A stretch of DNA of 64,000 nucleotides from the NCBI GenBank assembly GCA_016928775.1, contig JAFGKD010000116.1, forward strand, positions 1 to 64,000, given 5' to 3'. Source of the DNA: Candidatus Zhuqueibacterota bacterium. Lineage in GTDB: Bacteria; Zhuqueibacterota; Zhuqueibacteria; Residuimicrobiales; Krinioviventaceae. Made by a program: the position numbers and the translations under genes. Below are positions 44,214 through 53,460 of the stretch, piece by piece. The notes beneath the pieces were generated by a model. The model ran no database searches. It saw nothing but the letters and a program-made list of their open reading frames with translations, and was not told the DNA's origin. Positions within the stretch are counted from its first letter, which is position 1, and the number at the start of each line of letters is the position of its first letter.

Positions 44214-46448
44214 ATGAAAATCACCTTTGTTGTTTTGTTCGCTGTTTGCCAGCTGATGGCGGCGCCGCGCACAACTTTGTCTCTCAATGGCATCTGGCAG
44301 TTCGACCAGACGGAGCAGGCATTTCCGCCGAAAAAATTCACCCGCACAATTCCGGTGCCGGGGCTCGTCCATTTAGCCGAGCCCAAAATTGATCAGTATG
44401 AAAATCTTTATGCCAAATCAAAAACCGCGCAATACAAGACGGATCATCGCGTGCTGGATTTGCAGTATGACCCCAGGTACAACTGGTATCGCAAGATCAT
44501 CGAGGTTCCCAAAGCGCTGGAGGATCAATATGCGGTGTTGAGTATTAAAAAGAGCAAATATGTCACCCAGGTCTATGTGAATGGCATGGACGCTGGCACT
44601 TCGATGGAGTGTTATACACCGATAGAATTCCCGGTGAGCAAATTTATCCGTTACGGCCAAAAAAATGAAATCCTCATCCGCGTCGGCGACCGCGCCTGGC
44701 TCCCGAGTCCGGCGGCGGGCAGCACGGACAAGGAAAAGGTCAATTACATTCCCGGCATCTGGGATGATGTGGAATTAACGTTCACCGGCGTCTTGCGCTT
44801 GTTTAAAACGCTTGTGCTTCCCTCTGTCAAAGAGAACAGTGTGGCCGTCAAACTTTTGATCCGTGACTTTCATGAAGCACAACAGGTGTACGGGGAACAG
44901 ATGCAGGATACCTGTTTGATTAGAATTACTTTTGTTGAAAAAGAATCCGGGTCGAGTTTTGGCAGGACTTTTACCGGCAGCACCATTGTCACCCGCGACA
45001 ATATCACACAAGCCGACTTGAACATCGCGGTTGAAAATCCCCACCTGTGGTCGCCGGACGATCCGTTTCTCTACGTCGCGCAGATCGAGTTATTCGATAA
45101 TGATGGTCATGTGATGGATCGTGTTGACGAAACATTTGGTTTTCGCGATTTTGAACGGCGCGGTAAATTCTTCACCCTGAATGATCAAAAAACAGTGTTG
45201 CGCGGCACCAATGTCACGTTGCATCGATTCTTTGAAGATCCTGCGTGTCGGAATTTGCCCTGGGACAGGAAATGGGTGACCAGGCTGTTAGCCCATTATC
45301 CAAAGCAACTCAACTGGAACGCCATGCGCGTCTGCGTCGGTATAGCGCCGGATTTTTGGTACGACATTGCCGATTCCGTCGGTCTGATGTTGCAGAACGA
45401 GTGGCTCTACTGGCAGGACCACGGCTGGGATGATCAAATTCGAACCGAGTACACGAACTGGGTGTGGTCCGACGGTTGTCATCCCTCCATTATCATTTGG
45501 GATGCTATCAATGAGAACTGGAACGACTATGTCGGCAATGTGCTCATTCCCGAGTTGAAAGAACTTGATCCGACGCGCATCTGGGATGCCGGTTACATGA
45601 GCGCCGAGCAGATGGTTTTAGATGAAATGGATGAGCCGCATCCCTACATGACGCCCGGCTGGATGCAGAATTTAGCCGAGCATCTCCGGGAGAATCCGTA
45701 TCCGCTCGGCGATTTGTTTTGGTGGCCGGAGCGCTGGCACGTCCAGTTTGCGAGCAGCGCCGCGCAGTTGGTCAACGAGTACGGCTGGGTGTGGTTGTGG
45801 CGAGATGGCTCACCGTCACACTTGACGAAAGCGCTGTACGCTTATTATCTCGGCGAGGATGCCACACCTGAGGAACGCCGGGAGATGCAGGCCTATTGGT
45901 TACAATGCCAGACAGAGTGGCTGCGAACGCGCCGCGATTTGGCCGGAATTCTGGCGTTTTGTTATTTGTCCGATAATTTGGGCTTTACCGGCGACTGGTG
46001 GATGGGCGATATCGCAGCGCTCAATCCGAGTCCGACGTTGCACTGGTTTCGACACTGTTTCGCGCCGACGGGTGTTTATGTTGATCTGCGGGATCAGCGC
46101 TACGTAAAAATCGGTGAACCGTATGAACCGGGATCGGAGTTGCGGTTTAATCTCGTGGGGGTGACGGATGAGCGCAAAGCGGTCAGTGGTTTGGTAAATA
46201 TTCGATTGGTTGAAGCGAGTGGCAAGGATGTCTGGGCGCAGACGTTTGTTATCGAGATTCGACCGGATGAGAACAAATATGTACCGGTTTGTCTCGAATT
46301 GCCGGATAGAGCGGGCGGTTACACAGTTATAGCGGAATTTCGTGAGAATTTCGTCGCGCCCGCTGTTGTTTCGCGTCGCTATATCAAGATAGGAATGAAA
46401 AATGTGTTTTCCTTTTATTCACCAGAGATGGTAACATTGAGTAGATGA
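44214..46448 (+). CDS. Exported glycoside hydrolase family 2
   Basis: Exported enzyme of 744 residues with a signal peptide ending near MAAP. N-terminal sugar-binding beta domain (LNGIWQFDQ), an Ig-like domain, then the TIM barrel. Catalytic pair: acid/base Glu434 in WDAINENWND and nucleophile Glu522 in VNEYGW. GH2 covers beta-galactosidases, -mannosidases and -glucuronidases; specificity is not visible. The downstream kinase and GH4 suggest that released sugars are phosphorylated inside. Its TGA overlaps the ATG of the kinase gene (ATGA), so they are translated together. Confidence 0.9.
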   Translation: MKITFVVLFAVCQLMAAPRTTLSLNGIWQFDQTEQAFPPKKFTRTIPVPGLVHLAEPKIDQYENLYAKSKTAQYKTDHRVLDLQYDPRYNWYRKIIEVPKALEDQYAVLSIKKSKYVTQVYVNGMDAGTSMECYTPIEFPVSKFIRYGQKNEILIRVGDRAWLPSPAAGSTDKEKVNYIPGIWDDVELTFTGVLRLFKTLVLPSVKENSVAVKLLIRDFHEAQQVYGEQMQDTCLIRITFVEKESGSSFGRTFTGSTIVTRDNITQADLNIAVENPHLWSPDDPFLYVAQIELFDNDGHVMDRVDETFGFRDFERRGKFFTLNDQKTVLRGTNVTLHRFFEDPACRNLPWDRKWVTRLLAHYPKQLNWNAMRVCVGIAPDFWYDIADSVGLMLQNEWLYWQDHGWDDQIRTEYTNWVWSDGCHPSIIIWDAINENWNDYVGNVLIPELKELDPTRIWDAGYMSAEQMVLDEMDEPHPYMTPGWMQNLAEHLRENPYPLGDLFWWPERWHVQFASSAAQLVNEYGWVWLWRDGSPSHLTKALYAYYLGEDATPEERREMQAYWLQCQTEWLRTRRDLAGILAFCYLSDNLGFTGDWWMGDIAALNPSPTLHWFRHCFAPTGVYVDLRDQRYVKIGEPYEPGSELRFNLVGVTDERKAVSGLVNIRLVEASGKDVWAQTFVIEIRPDENKYVPVCLELPDRAGGYTVIAEFRENFVAPAVVSRRYIKIGMKNVFSFYSPEMVTLSR

Positions 46449-47434
46449 ACAAAACAACATATAAATATGTTTTGGGCGTCGATATCGGCAACACCAAAAC
46501 CCTGTATGCGCTGACCCGTTTGGATGGAACTGCCCTGCACATCCTGCGCGGCATGGGGACAAACTACCAGGAAATCGGTCAAGACGAAATGGTGCGCCGT
46601 TTGCGCGATGGTATTGCGGCAATCATCAAAGAGTGCGGCATCTTGAAACACGATATGGCAGCGATTTATTACGGCGCTGCCGGCGCGGATACACCGACGG
46701 ATTTTCAGATTCTCGAAAAAGCCTTTGCACAAGTTGCTCCTGGTGTACCGTTCGATTTTGAAAATGACGGCTGGATCGCACTGCACAGCGGCACTTTGGG
46801 TCAAGCGGGTATGGTGGTCACCTGCGGTACCGGCAACACCAATTGTGCCGTCAATAGCACAGGCGAGCGTTTGCGGATTGGCGGCTTGTCCGAGTTTTTA
46901 GGCGATGTGTTAGGCGCCTATTCGATCGCCGCGTATGCCATGCAAGCCGCTGTGCGTGGTGAAGACGGCCGCGATGATCCGACAATCTTGTCAACATTGA
47001 TTCCAAGAGCTTTGAATGTCGAAACCAACGCCGATGTCATCAATCTCGAGGTAACGAGTGAATTGGTGAAAAAAGTTGTTGAAACATTTTTCGACGCCGC
47101 GCAGCAAGGTGACGGTCGTTCTTTGAACATCTGCTGGATGTTGGTCAAGGAAGTCCTGAACATTGTACGTGAGTTTTATAACGGGCTTTTTCAGCAGGAA
47201 AAGTTCTTTAAACTGGTGCTCGATGGAACCGTATTTCGACAAAAATACCAGCCGCTCACCAGAATGCTCGAATTGGCGCTCAGACAAAAATATAACGTGG
47301 AGATTATTATCCCGGATTATGATCCGGTGGTTGGCGCGATATTTTTAGCCTTTAAACACGCCGGATGTCCGCTGGACAAGCGGTGCGCAAAACAAATTAT
47401 AAAAACATACAAGAGTGTGGAGATAAGAGAATGA
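46445..47434 (+). CDS. BadF/BadG-type sugar kinase (N-acetylglucosamine kinase-like)
   Basis: ASKHA-fold kinase of 329 residues in the BadF/BadG/BcrA/BcrD ATPase family. The phosphate-1 motif is VLGVDIGNTKTLYAL, the phosphate-2 region GMVVTCGTGNTNCAV, and the adenosine region is near PDYDPVVGAIFLA. Family members phosphorylate N-acetylglucosamine or other sugars. Both ends overlap neighbours by 4 bases (ATGA) in an operon with GH2 and GH4, so its substrate is probably a sugar from those enzymes. Confidence 0.87.
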   Translation: MNKTTYKYVLGVDIGNTKTLYALTRLDGTALHILRGMGTNYQEIGQDEMVRRLRDGIAAIIKECGILKHDMAAIYYGAAGADTPTDFQILEKAFAQVAPGVPFDFENDGWIALHSGTLGQAGMVVTCGTGNTNCAVNSTGERLRIGGLSEFLGDVLGAYSIAAYAMQAAVRGEDGRDDPTILSTLIPRALNVETNADVINLEVTSELVKKVVETFFDAAQQGDGRSLNICWMLVKEVLNIVREFYNGLFQQEKFFKLVLDGTVFRQKYQPLTRMLELALRQKYNVEIIIPDYDPVVGAIFLAFKHAGCPLDKRCAKQIIKTYKSVEIRE

Positions 47435-48717
47435 AGATTTGTATCGTCGGCGCCGGCAGCACCTACACCCCCGAGCTGATTCAAGGTTTTATCACGATTT
47501 CGAAACAGGTGCGCATTGATAAAATTATCGCGCTGGATATTCCGGCGAGTGAAGAAAAATTTCACATCGTCGCCGATTTCGCCCAACGCATGCTGCACCA
47601 GGCGGGTGCGTCGATAAACTTAAAAACAACAATGGATGCTGAACAAGCCTTTGCCGGTGCGGATTTTATTATTTTTCAGTTCCGCGCCGGACTCATGGAG
47701 GGGCGAATTCGCGACGAAAAAATCCCGCTCGAATTCGGTTTGATCGGACAAGAGACCACCGGCATCGGCGGTATGGCCTGCGCCCTGCGCGGCTTGCCGA
47801 TGATCGAGTCGTATGTTGATCTCGCGCGCCGGGTTTCCAACAATGCCTGGATTATCAATTTCACCAATCCCTCTGGTTTACTCACCGAATTTATGGTCAA
47901 TGACCTCGACTATACAAAATGCATTGGCCTGTGCAATGTGCCCATCGAATTTGTGCTTGAAGCGGCGAAACATTTCAATTGCGAACGCGATGAGGTGTTT
48001 TTAAAATATTATGGTTTGAACCATCTGAGTTGGGTGGAAAAGATCGTTATTCGTGGTAAAGATAGAACGGAGGAGATGTGGGACCGATTCAAGTTGAATA
48101 TGAAAAACATCCCGGCTACGGATTATGAGCCAGACTTTTTACAGAAATTAAGGTTATTGCCCAATCCCTACTTGCGCTATTTTTATATGACGGATAAAAT
48201 GTTGGAGAGTGAATATGCGGATCGCGACGGCAAGGGGACGCGCGGTCAGGTCATTCTCTGTATTGAAGATAAGTTGTTGCAGTTGTACAAAAATAAACAA
48301 CGGCACAAAATACCGGAAGAGCTGAATCAGCGCGGCGGTTACATGTACTCGACGGTCGCCACCGAGCTCATCCGGGATCTGGTGCTGGATAGTGGTAAAG
48401 TCCACATCATCAATAAACGAAACGAAGGCGCGGTATCCGATCTGCCGGATGATTACGTGCTGGAAATGCCGGTCGCCATTCAGCAAGACGTGCAAAAATC
48501 ATTGCCTCTCGGACCGTCGCATAAGGCGACCACCGGATTGATCCATACCATCAAAAATTTCGAAAGATTGACCATCGAAGGTTACCAAAAGCGCGATGAG
48601 AATTTGATCAAACAAGCCATGTTGATCCATCCGCTTGGTCCGACCGAATCCAGGCTGGAGCCCCTGTGGTCTCGGCTCAAAGAGGAGAATAGGGATTATT
48701 TTGTCGAGTTCGCCTGA
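47431..48717 (+). CDS. Glycoside hydrolase family 4 (6-phospho-glycosidase)
   Basis: NAD+- and metal-dependent glycosidase of 428 residues, acting by oxidation at C3 and elimination. The Rossmann start IVGAGSTYTPELIQGF, FQFRAGLMEGRIRDE, and the metal site with Cys in GLCNVPIE and His in YGLNHLSW are the GH4 signature; the form is closest to 6-phospho-beta-glucosidases such as CelF/LicH. It cleaves phosphorylated disaccharides in the cytosol, which fits the kinase gene it overlaps by 4 bases. ATG 47431 follows GGAGA. Confidence 0.93.
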   Translation: MKICIVGAGSTYTPELIQGFITISKQVRIDKIIALDIPASEEKFHIVADFAQRMLHQAGASINLKTTMDAEQAFAGADFIIFQFRAGLMEGRIRDEKIPLEFGLIGQETTGIGGMACALRGLPMIESYVDLARRVSNNAWIINFTNPSGLLTEFMVNDLDYTKCIGLCNVPIEFVLEAAKHFNCERDEVFLKYYGLNHLSWVEKIVIRGKDRTEEMWDRFKLNMKNIPATDYEPDFLQKLRLLPNPYLRYFYMTDKMLESEYADRDGKGTRGQVILCIEDKLLQLYKNKQRHKIPEELNQRGGYMYSTVATELIRDLVLDSGKVHIINKRNEGAVSDLPDDYVLEMPVAIQQDVQKSLPLGPSHKATTGLIHTIKNFERLTIEGYQKRDENLIKQAMLIHPLGPTESRLEPLWSRLKEENRDYFVEFA

Positions 48718-48837
48718 GCCGTAAACCGAAACAGGGATAAATGAATGATATCATCTGTGTTTTATCCGTACCACAAACCTGCACCATCGTGTTTTTTTAG
48801 CAAAGTTTAAAACCAACCACAGGCACTCAACGTTATC

Positions 48838-49363
48838 GTGGTGATCATGACTGCCAAAAAACCGCAAGGCTGTCTGGCAACGGTTACGTTTGGCAAACAC
48901 AACTGGAGGTTGCTGCTGCCGTTTATTCACAACATGAAATCGTTGGCACAGAACAGCGTCGATTACAAGACCGTGACAGGAGCCGGCTATGTGGTTCAGT
49001 CGCTGGTCCGATCCCTTTCCTTTACTCGTGAGGAAATTGAACGGTTAGAGAAACAATCCGAACAGCTTTATTTTTCTGTCAAAGAACAGGATAGCTTGTT
49101 GGCAACCATACCGGGTATCCGGCTGCAAACGGCTATCGCGCTATAAGCCTATATTGGTGATGTTAATTGGTTTTCACATTCCAGGCAAATCAAAACGAGG
49201 TTCCTATCTCCAGAAAAAGCGAAATCCGGTCGTTGGACACAAATTGTTTATGGCTGTATTGTCGACGATCTCCAGAAAACAAGAGCCGTTTTATCCATAT
49301 TATCAAAGATTGGTGGATGCCGGAAAACCGAAATTGGTTGCGATCTTGTCCCATTTTGTGTAG
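48838..49363 (+). pseudogene. Decayed IS110-family transposase
   Basis: A fragment of a transposase C-terminal half. The first part (frame ending at TAA 49144-49146) has LATIPGIRLQTAIAL, the TIPGIG helix-hairpin-helix of IS110/IS116/IS902 enzymes. After the stop the same frame reads AYIGDVNWFSHSRQIK, also family-like; then the frame shifts near 49200 and KKRNPVVGHKLFMAVLSTIS and YYQRLVDAGKPKLVAIL follow to 49363. So there is one stop and one frameshift, and the N-terminal catalytic part is missing. I see no terminal repeats. Confidence 0.75.
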
Positions 49364-49413
49364 ATTGCACTTGTTTGATTCCAGGAGTCCAACGCAAAAG
49401 ATAGGTCACCAGC

Positions 49414-49875
49414 ATGCCCGATTCTGGCGAACAGATAAAACGACGTTCCTTTTTGAAAAAGCTGGCTGTGTGCAGTTGTTTCACTGCCGGTGTTCTCGCC
49501 GTGCTCGGTGCGCTGCGCAGCGTTATCCCCAAACTGACACGCGAGCGCACCCTCTACAAAATCGGCCATCTCGCAGATTTTCAGGTCAATTATTATACCC
49601 TGTCAGAAAAAGCTGGTATTTTTTTATATCGTGATCACCGGGGCGTGCGGGCCGTATCGGCTATTTGCACACACCTGGGCTGCACTTTGGTAAAATCGGA
49701 AACCGGATTTATATGCCCTTGTCATGGCTCGTGCTTTCATGAAGATGGAAACGTTATATCCGGTCCAGCGCCACGCCCGCTCACCTGGTTCAAAGTGGGT
49801 CTGGCACCGGACGGCCAACTGGTGGTGGACAAAAAGCGGCCAGTGAACAGCGATGAAATGTTCAGACTAACCTGA
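49414..49875 (+). CDS. qcrA: Rieske iron-sulfur protein of a bc-type complex
   Basis: Rieske protein of 153 residues with a twin-Arg-type N-terminus (KRRSFLKK) and one membrane anchor. The 2Fe-2S site is complete: Cys85-Thr-His87-Leu-Gly-Cys90 and Cys101-Pro-Cys103-His104-Gly-Ser, with Cys90 and Cys103 as the disulfide pair. It moves electrons from quinol to the cytochrome partner. It is followed after 52 bases by cytochrome b and then by an octaheme cytochrome c, which form one unit. Confidence 0.94.
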   Translation: MPDSGEQIKRRSFLKKLAVCSCFTAGVLAVLGALRSVIPKLTRERTLYKIGHLADFQVNYYTLSEKAGIFLYRDHRGVRAVSAICTHLGCTLVKSETGFICPCHGSCFHEDGNVISGPAPRPLTWFKVGLAPDGQLVVDKKRPVNSDEMFRLT

Positions 49876-49927
49876 GCTCGTCGCGTGCGCCAAGCCAGGC
49901 TTTGAAAAAAAACAGACAAGCGACATC

Positions 49928-51352
49928 ATGCATAGAACCTCTATAAAAGCTCGCTCTCCAGCCTTCCGCATGACGCGCAATTTTTTCTTGCATATCCATT
50001 CACCGCGCGTGCATAAATACAGCCTGCAGCCGCGCTATACGCTCGGTCTCGGTGTGATGGCCGGTTTTCTATTTCTCATTCTTTTGGTCACTGGTGCGCT
50101 GCTGATGCTCTATTATACCCCTTCTGTCGAGCGCGCTTATGCTTCGGTAAAAGATATTATTTTTGTTGTTCCGGGCGGTAAAATCATTCGCAATCTGCAT
50201 CGATGGGCTGGGCATGCGATGGTGTTAGCGGTGTTTCTGCATGTGTTGCGCGTCTTTTATACCGCATCCTATCTGAACGGCCGAAGACTCAACTGGATTA
50301 TCGGGGTGGTTTTGCTGGTCGTAACTTTAGGCCTCAGTTTCAGCGGCTACCTGCTACCCTGGGATCAATTGGCTTACTGGGCAATAATGATCGGCTCAAA
50401 CATCGCTGCCTCATTCCGCGAATTAACCGATGCCCTGGGGATCACAAGTCTCTTTGATATCGGCGGCCTCATCAAAAAGCTCCTCCTTGGCGGCGAGACG
50501 GTTGGGCAAGCGGCGCTGTCGCGTTTCTTTTTGCTGCACGTTGTCTTTCTGCCGATCACCATGCTCGTCCTTTTGGGCGTGCATTTTTGGCGTATCCGCA
50601 AGGATGGTGGATTGAGTCGCCCTTTTAATGCTGATGAAATCATTGCACAAAAAGAAGCCCTGACGTCAAAAAATACAAACGACAAAGCAGATATTCAAAA
50701 CAGCCAAAAAAAGGAGCAAAAAGTCTGGGCATGGCCGGCTGCCCTGTGGGGCGAGTTGGCTGTGCTGATGCTCACATTAGCTGTTCTATTATGTATTGCC
50801 ACATTTTTTGATGCACCGTTACGCGAGCAGGCGAATCCGGCTCTTCCGGAAAATCCGGCCAAATCGCCATGGTATTTTTTGGGAATTCAGGAGCTGGTTT
50901 CCCATTCAGCTTTTGCCGGCGGTATCCTGGTGCCGCTGGGTTTACTCGCTTTTTTAATCTCCATTCCATTCAAAGACCGGGAGAAAAAAAATATTGGCCT
51001 CTGGTTCTCCGGTCCTGCGGGCATAAAAATATTTCTGCTCTCCATGCTTTTTGCATTCATATCCACAACGATCTTACTCTTTATCACCATACGTTTTGGC
51101 TGGCTGCGCGACTGGCTAACGGACATCCCCCAGCTCTTCATTATTGTGGTGAATCCAGCGACTATTATCACACTTTTATATGCGGTCTGGTCGCTTATTA
51201 TTGCCCGGAGGACACAATCATCCAGACAGGCGGCAATCGCGCTTTTCACATGTGTCATGACCGGTTATATCCTGTTCACTATTGTTGGTGTTTATTTTCG
51301 CGGCCCCAATTGGGATTTCTATTGGCTGAAATCCATGTGGCCGGTGCAGTGA
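49928..51352 (+). CDS. qcrB: Cytochrome b of a bc-type quinol-oxidising complex
   Basis: Inner-membrane diheme cytochrome b of 474 residues with N- and C-terminal parts joined in one chain. Heme ligands are in HRWAGHAMVLAVFLH and, in the fourth helix, LLHVVFLPITMLVLLGVH; GYLLPWDQLAYWA is conserved, and the Qo-site PEWY is replaced by a PW..FLG form (KSPWYFLGIQEL). An insert with charged residues lies between the two halves. It works with the Rieske protein upstream; the last gene, a cytochrome c, starts 7 bases later. Confidence 0.93.
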   Translation: MHRTSIKARSPAFRMTRNFFLHIHSPRVHKYSLQPRYTLGLGVMAGFLFLILLVTGALLMLYYTPSVERAYASVKDIIFVVPGGKIIRNLHRWAGHAMVLAVFLHVLRVFYTASYLNGRRLNWIIGVVLLVVTLGLSFSGYLLPWDQLAYWAIMIGSNIAASFRELTDALGITSLFDIGGLIKKLLLGGETVGQAALSRFFLLHVVFLPITMLVLLGVHFWRIRKDGGLSRPFNADEIIAQKEALTSKNTNDKADIQNSQKKEQKVWAWPAALWGELAVLMLTLAVLLCIATFFDAPLREQANPALPENPAKSPWYFLGIQELVSHSAFAGGILVPLGLLAFLISIPFKDREKKNIGLWFSGPAGIKIFLLSMLFAFISTTILLFITIRFGWLRDWLTDIPQLFIIVVNPATIITLLYAVWSLIIARRTQSSRQAAIALFTCVMTGYILFTIVGVYFRGPNWDFYWLKSMWPVQ

Positions 51353-51359
51353 GGCGCAC

Positions 51360-53399
51360 ATGGAGAAAAGGTTGATAACTTTGTTCCAGTTGATCTGCGC
51401 CTGCAGCAGTATCCTCTTTATCGTTCTTTCGTGCTTGATTATCATGCGGGAGAGCCGGCCGGCGTGGAAAAACGTTCAGGCTGAATACAAACGTATTGCG
51501 CTTTCCATGTCAGAGAATGAACAACAACGTGAGGCACTCAAGCACACAAGAAAACGTATTCATCAACTTTTATTAGATGATTTGCAGCGAATCGATCGCT
51601 GTATGACCTGCCATGCAGGTGTCGAAAATCCGCACTTTGTGGAGCAACCGCTGCCTCACAAAACCCACAGTGCTGATATATTGCAGCAGCATTCGGTCGA
51701 ACAATTTGGCTGCACAATTTGTCACGGCGGTCAGGGCCAGGCGGTTGATTCAAAACAGGCGCACGCGCGTCATGAAAAGATACAGTGGCCGCAGCCGCTG
51801 CTCGCAAAAGAACATATCCAGTCATCGTGCGGGCAATGCCATTTGACCATCTTTTCGAACTCGAAAGCACTTGAAGGTACAAAAATCTTCCAGCGCGGAT
51901 TCGAGATATTTGCAAAAGAGGGTTGTCTGGGTTGTCACAAAGCACGCGGTGTTGGCGGGAGTGTCGGTCCTGACCTGACCGAGCAGGGAGAAAAAACAAA
52001 ACATGAGTATAGTTTTGCCAACATAGCGGGTGAACACACCATTTCAAACTGGTTGTATGAACATTTTAAAGATCCAGAGATGGTCTCGCCTGGATCGGAC
52101 ATGTTGGGACTAAAGCTCGATGATGACGATTTGCACGCACTCGTCACCTTTACCATGGGCATGAACAAACCGGACATCCCTTTTGAATATTTTTCCATCG
52201 CAACGCTGAATGAGTTCAAGGGCGTCCGCGGCACATTAGCAGGCGAGACGATTTACCACATGGCATGCTCTGCCTGCCACGGCAAAAACGGTGAAGGAAA
52301 AAACTACGAGGACTTTGAAACCGGAGTTGCTGCCATAGGCAATCAAGATTTCCTGGCTGTTGCCTCGATAGATTTGCTCGAATTCACCCTTTTAAACGGT
52401 CGCGGTCGCAGACAAATGGCGGCGTGGACGCCACGGTTCTCCGGTTTGCACGACCAGGAAATTCACAATACTGCGGTTTTTGTAAAAAATCGCCGGTTGA
52501 TCAATTCATCCTGGGACCAGGTTGCCATGACCAAAGGGATAGCGGAACGTGGTAAAATGCTGTACGAGCAAAATTGCCATGTCTGTCATGGTGATGATGG
52601 CGACGCTGCGCACATCATCTCCATCAGCCATCCGGATTTTTTAGCTGTCGCGACCGACGCCTTTTTATACCAAACGATTTGTGATGGCCGCGCCAATTGT
52701 GCCATGCCGGGATGGGGAGCATTCACGTCGCACGATATGGCAGACGTGATCTCATACGTCCGAACCTGGCAAACAACTCCTGGTCGACGCGGCGTTTACG
52801 ATGCTTCCAACGGCAACAGCACAAACGGGGAACAGTTGTACCACTACCGATGCTCTCGCTGTCATGGCACATATGGGCAGGGCGACTCTGGCCCGGCGCT
52901 CATCAATAAAGACCTATTGGCAGCGGCATCGGATTTTTATTTATCTGAAATGATCACCAAAGGACGTCACAATACGGCCATGTTTGGCTGGATAAAAGAT
53001 GTGGCGTCGAAAGACAAACTATCAAACGAGCAGGTCGCTGATATCATCATATTTCTGAGACAAAGCGCGGCACAACCCAAAGAATTCATATACGCCGGTT
53101 CAAATTTGGGTGTGGCCGAAACAGGTGCAAAACTGTTTCAGCAACATTGTATAACATGTCATGGTCCAAACGGTGCAGGTACAAAAGCACCGGCATTGAA
53201 CAATCAGGAATTGCTCAATGCCGGCAGTAATGGTTATCTTTTCGCGACGATCGCTCTTGGCCGAAAAAATAGCGCCATGCCCGCATGGGGACACGGAGAT
53301 GAAACACATGTCAAATTGATGATACAGGAAAGATATGATGTGGTGGCATTTTTGCGAAAATGGCAGACGGTGGTGATCAAGATCAATCGTACTTTATGA
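51360..53399 (+). CDS. Membrane-anchored octaheme c-type cytochrome
   Basis: Exported cytochrome of 679 residues with one N-terminal membrane helix (about 4-29). Eight CxxCH heme sites start at Cys81, 118, 157, 189, 303, 406, 498 and 597. The first four are close together; the last four lie in separate class-I modules of about 100 residues with the pattern G..LY...C..CHG..G.G and a distal Met candidate. It takes the place of cytochrome c1 and probably carries electrons from the Rieske/b unit to an oxidase or reductase not in this window. ATG 51360 is 7 bases after qcrB. Confidence 0.92.
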   Translation: MEKRLITLFQLICACSSILFIVLSCLIIMRESRPAWKNVQAEYKRIALSMSENEQQREALKHTRKRIHQLLLDDLQRIDRCMTCHAGVENPHFVEQPLPHKTHSADILQQHSVEQFGCTICHGGQGQAVDSKQAHARHEKIQWPQPLLAKEHIQSSCGQCHLTIFSNSKALEGTKIFQRGFEIFAKEGCLGCHKARGVGGSVGPDLTEQGEKTKHEYSFANIAGEHTISNWLYEHFKDPEMVSPGSDMLGLKLDDDDLHALVTFTMGMNKPDIPFEYFSIATLNEFKGVRGTLAGETIYHMACSACHGKNGEGKNYEDFETGVAAIGNQDFLAVASIDLLEFTLLNGRGRRQMAAWTPRFSGLHDQEIHNTAVFVKNRRLINSSWDQVAMTKGIAERGKMLYEQNCHVCHGDDGDAAHIISISHPDFLAVATDAFLYQTICDGRANCAMPGWGAFTSHDMADVISYVRTWQTTPGRRGVYDASNGNSTNGEQLYHYRCSRCHGTYGQGDSGPALINKDLLAAASDFYLSEMITKGRHNTAMFGWIKDVASKDKLSNEQVADIIIFLRQSAAQPKEFIYAGSNLGVAETGAKLFQQHCITCHGPNGAGTKAPALNNQELLNAGSNGYLFATIALGRKNSAMPAWGHGDETHVKLMIQERYDVVAFLRKWQTVVIKINRTL

Positions 53400-53419
53400 C
53401 CAGGAGTTGAATGAAAAGG

Positions 53420-53448
53420 CCGGCTCAACGATCCCTCGATTGAGCCGG
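53420..53448 (-). terminator. Terminator between cytochrome c and pspA genes
   Basis: CCGGCTCAA (53420-53428) and TTGAGCCGG (53440-53448) pair, with three more inner pairs. Read on the minus strand the stem is followed by CCTTTTCATT, so it would end the pspA operon; it may also stop plus-strand transcripts. Confidence 0.75.
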
Positions 53449-53460
53449 GGTGGGGATGGT

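Noticed and set aside
48725-48785. GGATAAA...TTTATCC inverted repeat after the GH4 gene as a terminator
   Set aside because: The arms are weak and A/T-rich, the loop is long and no T-tract follows.
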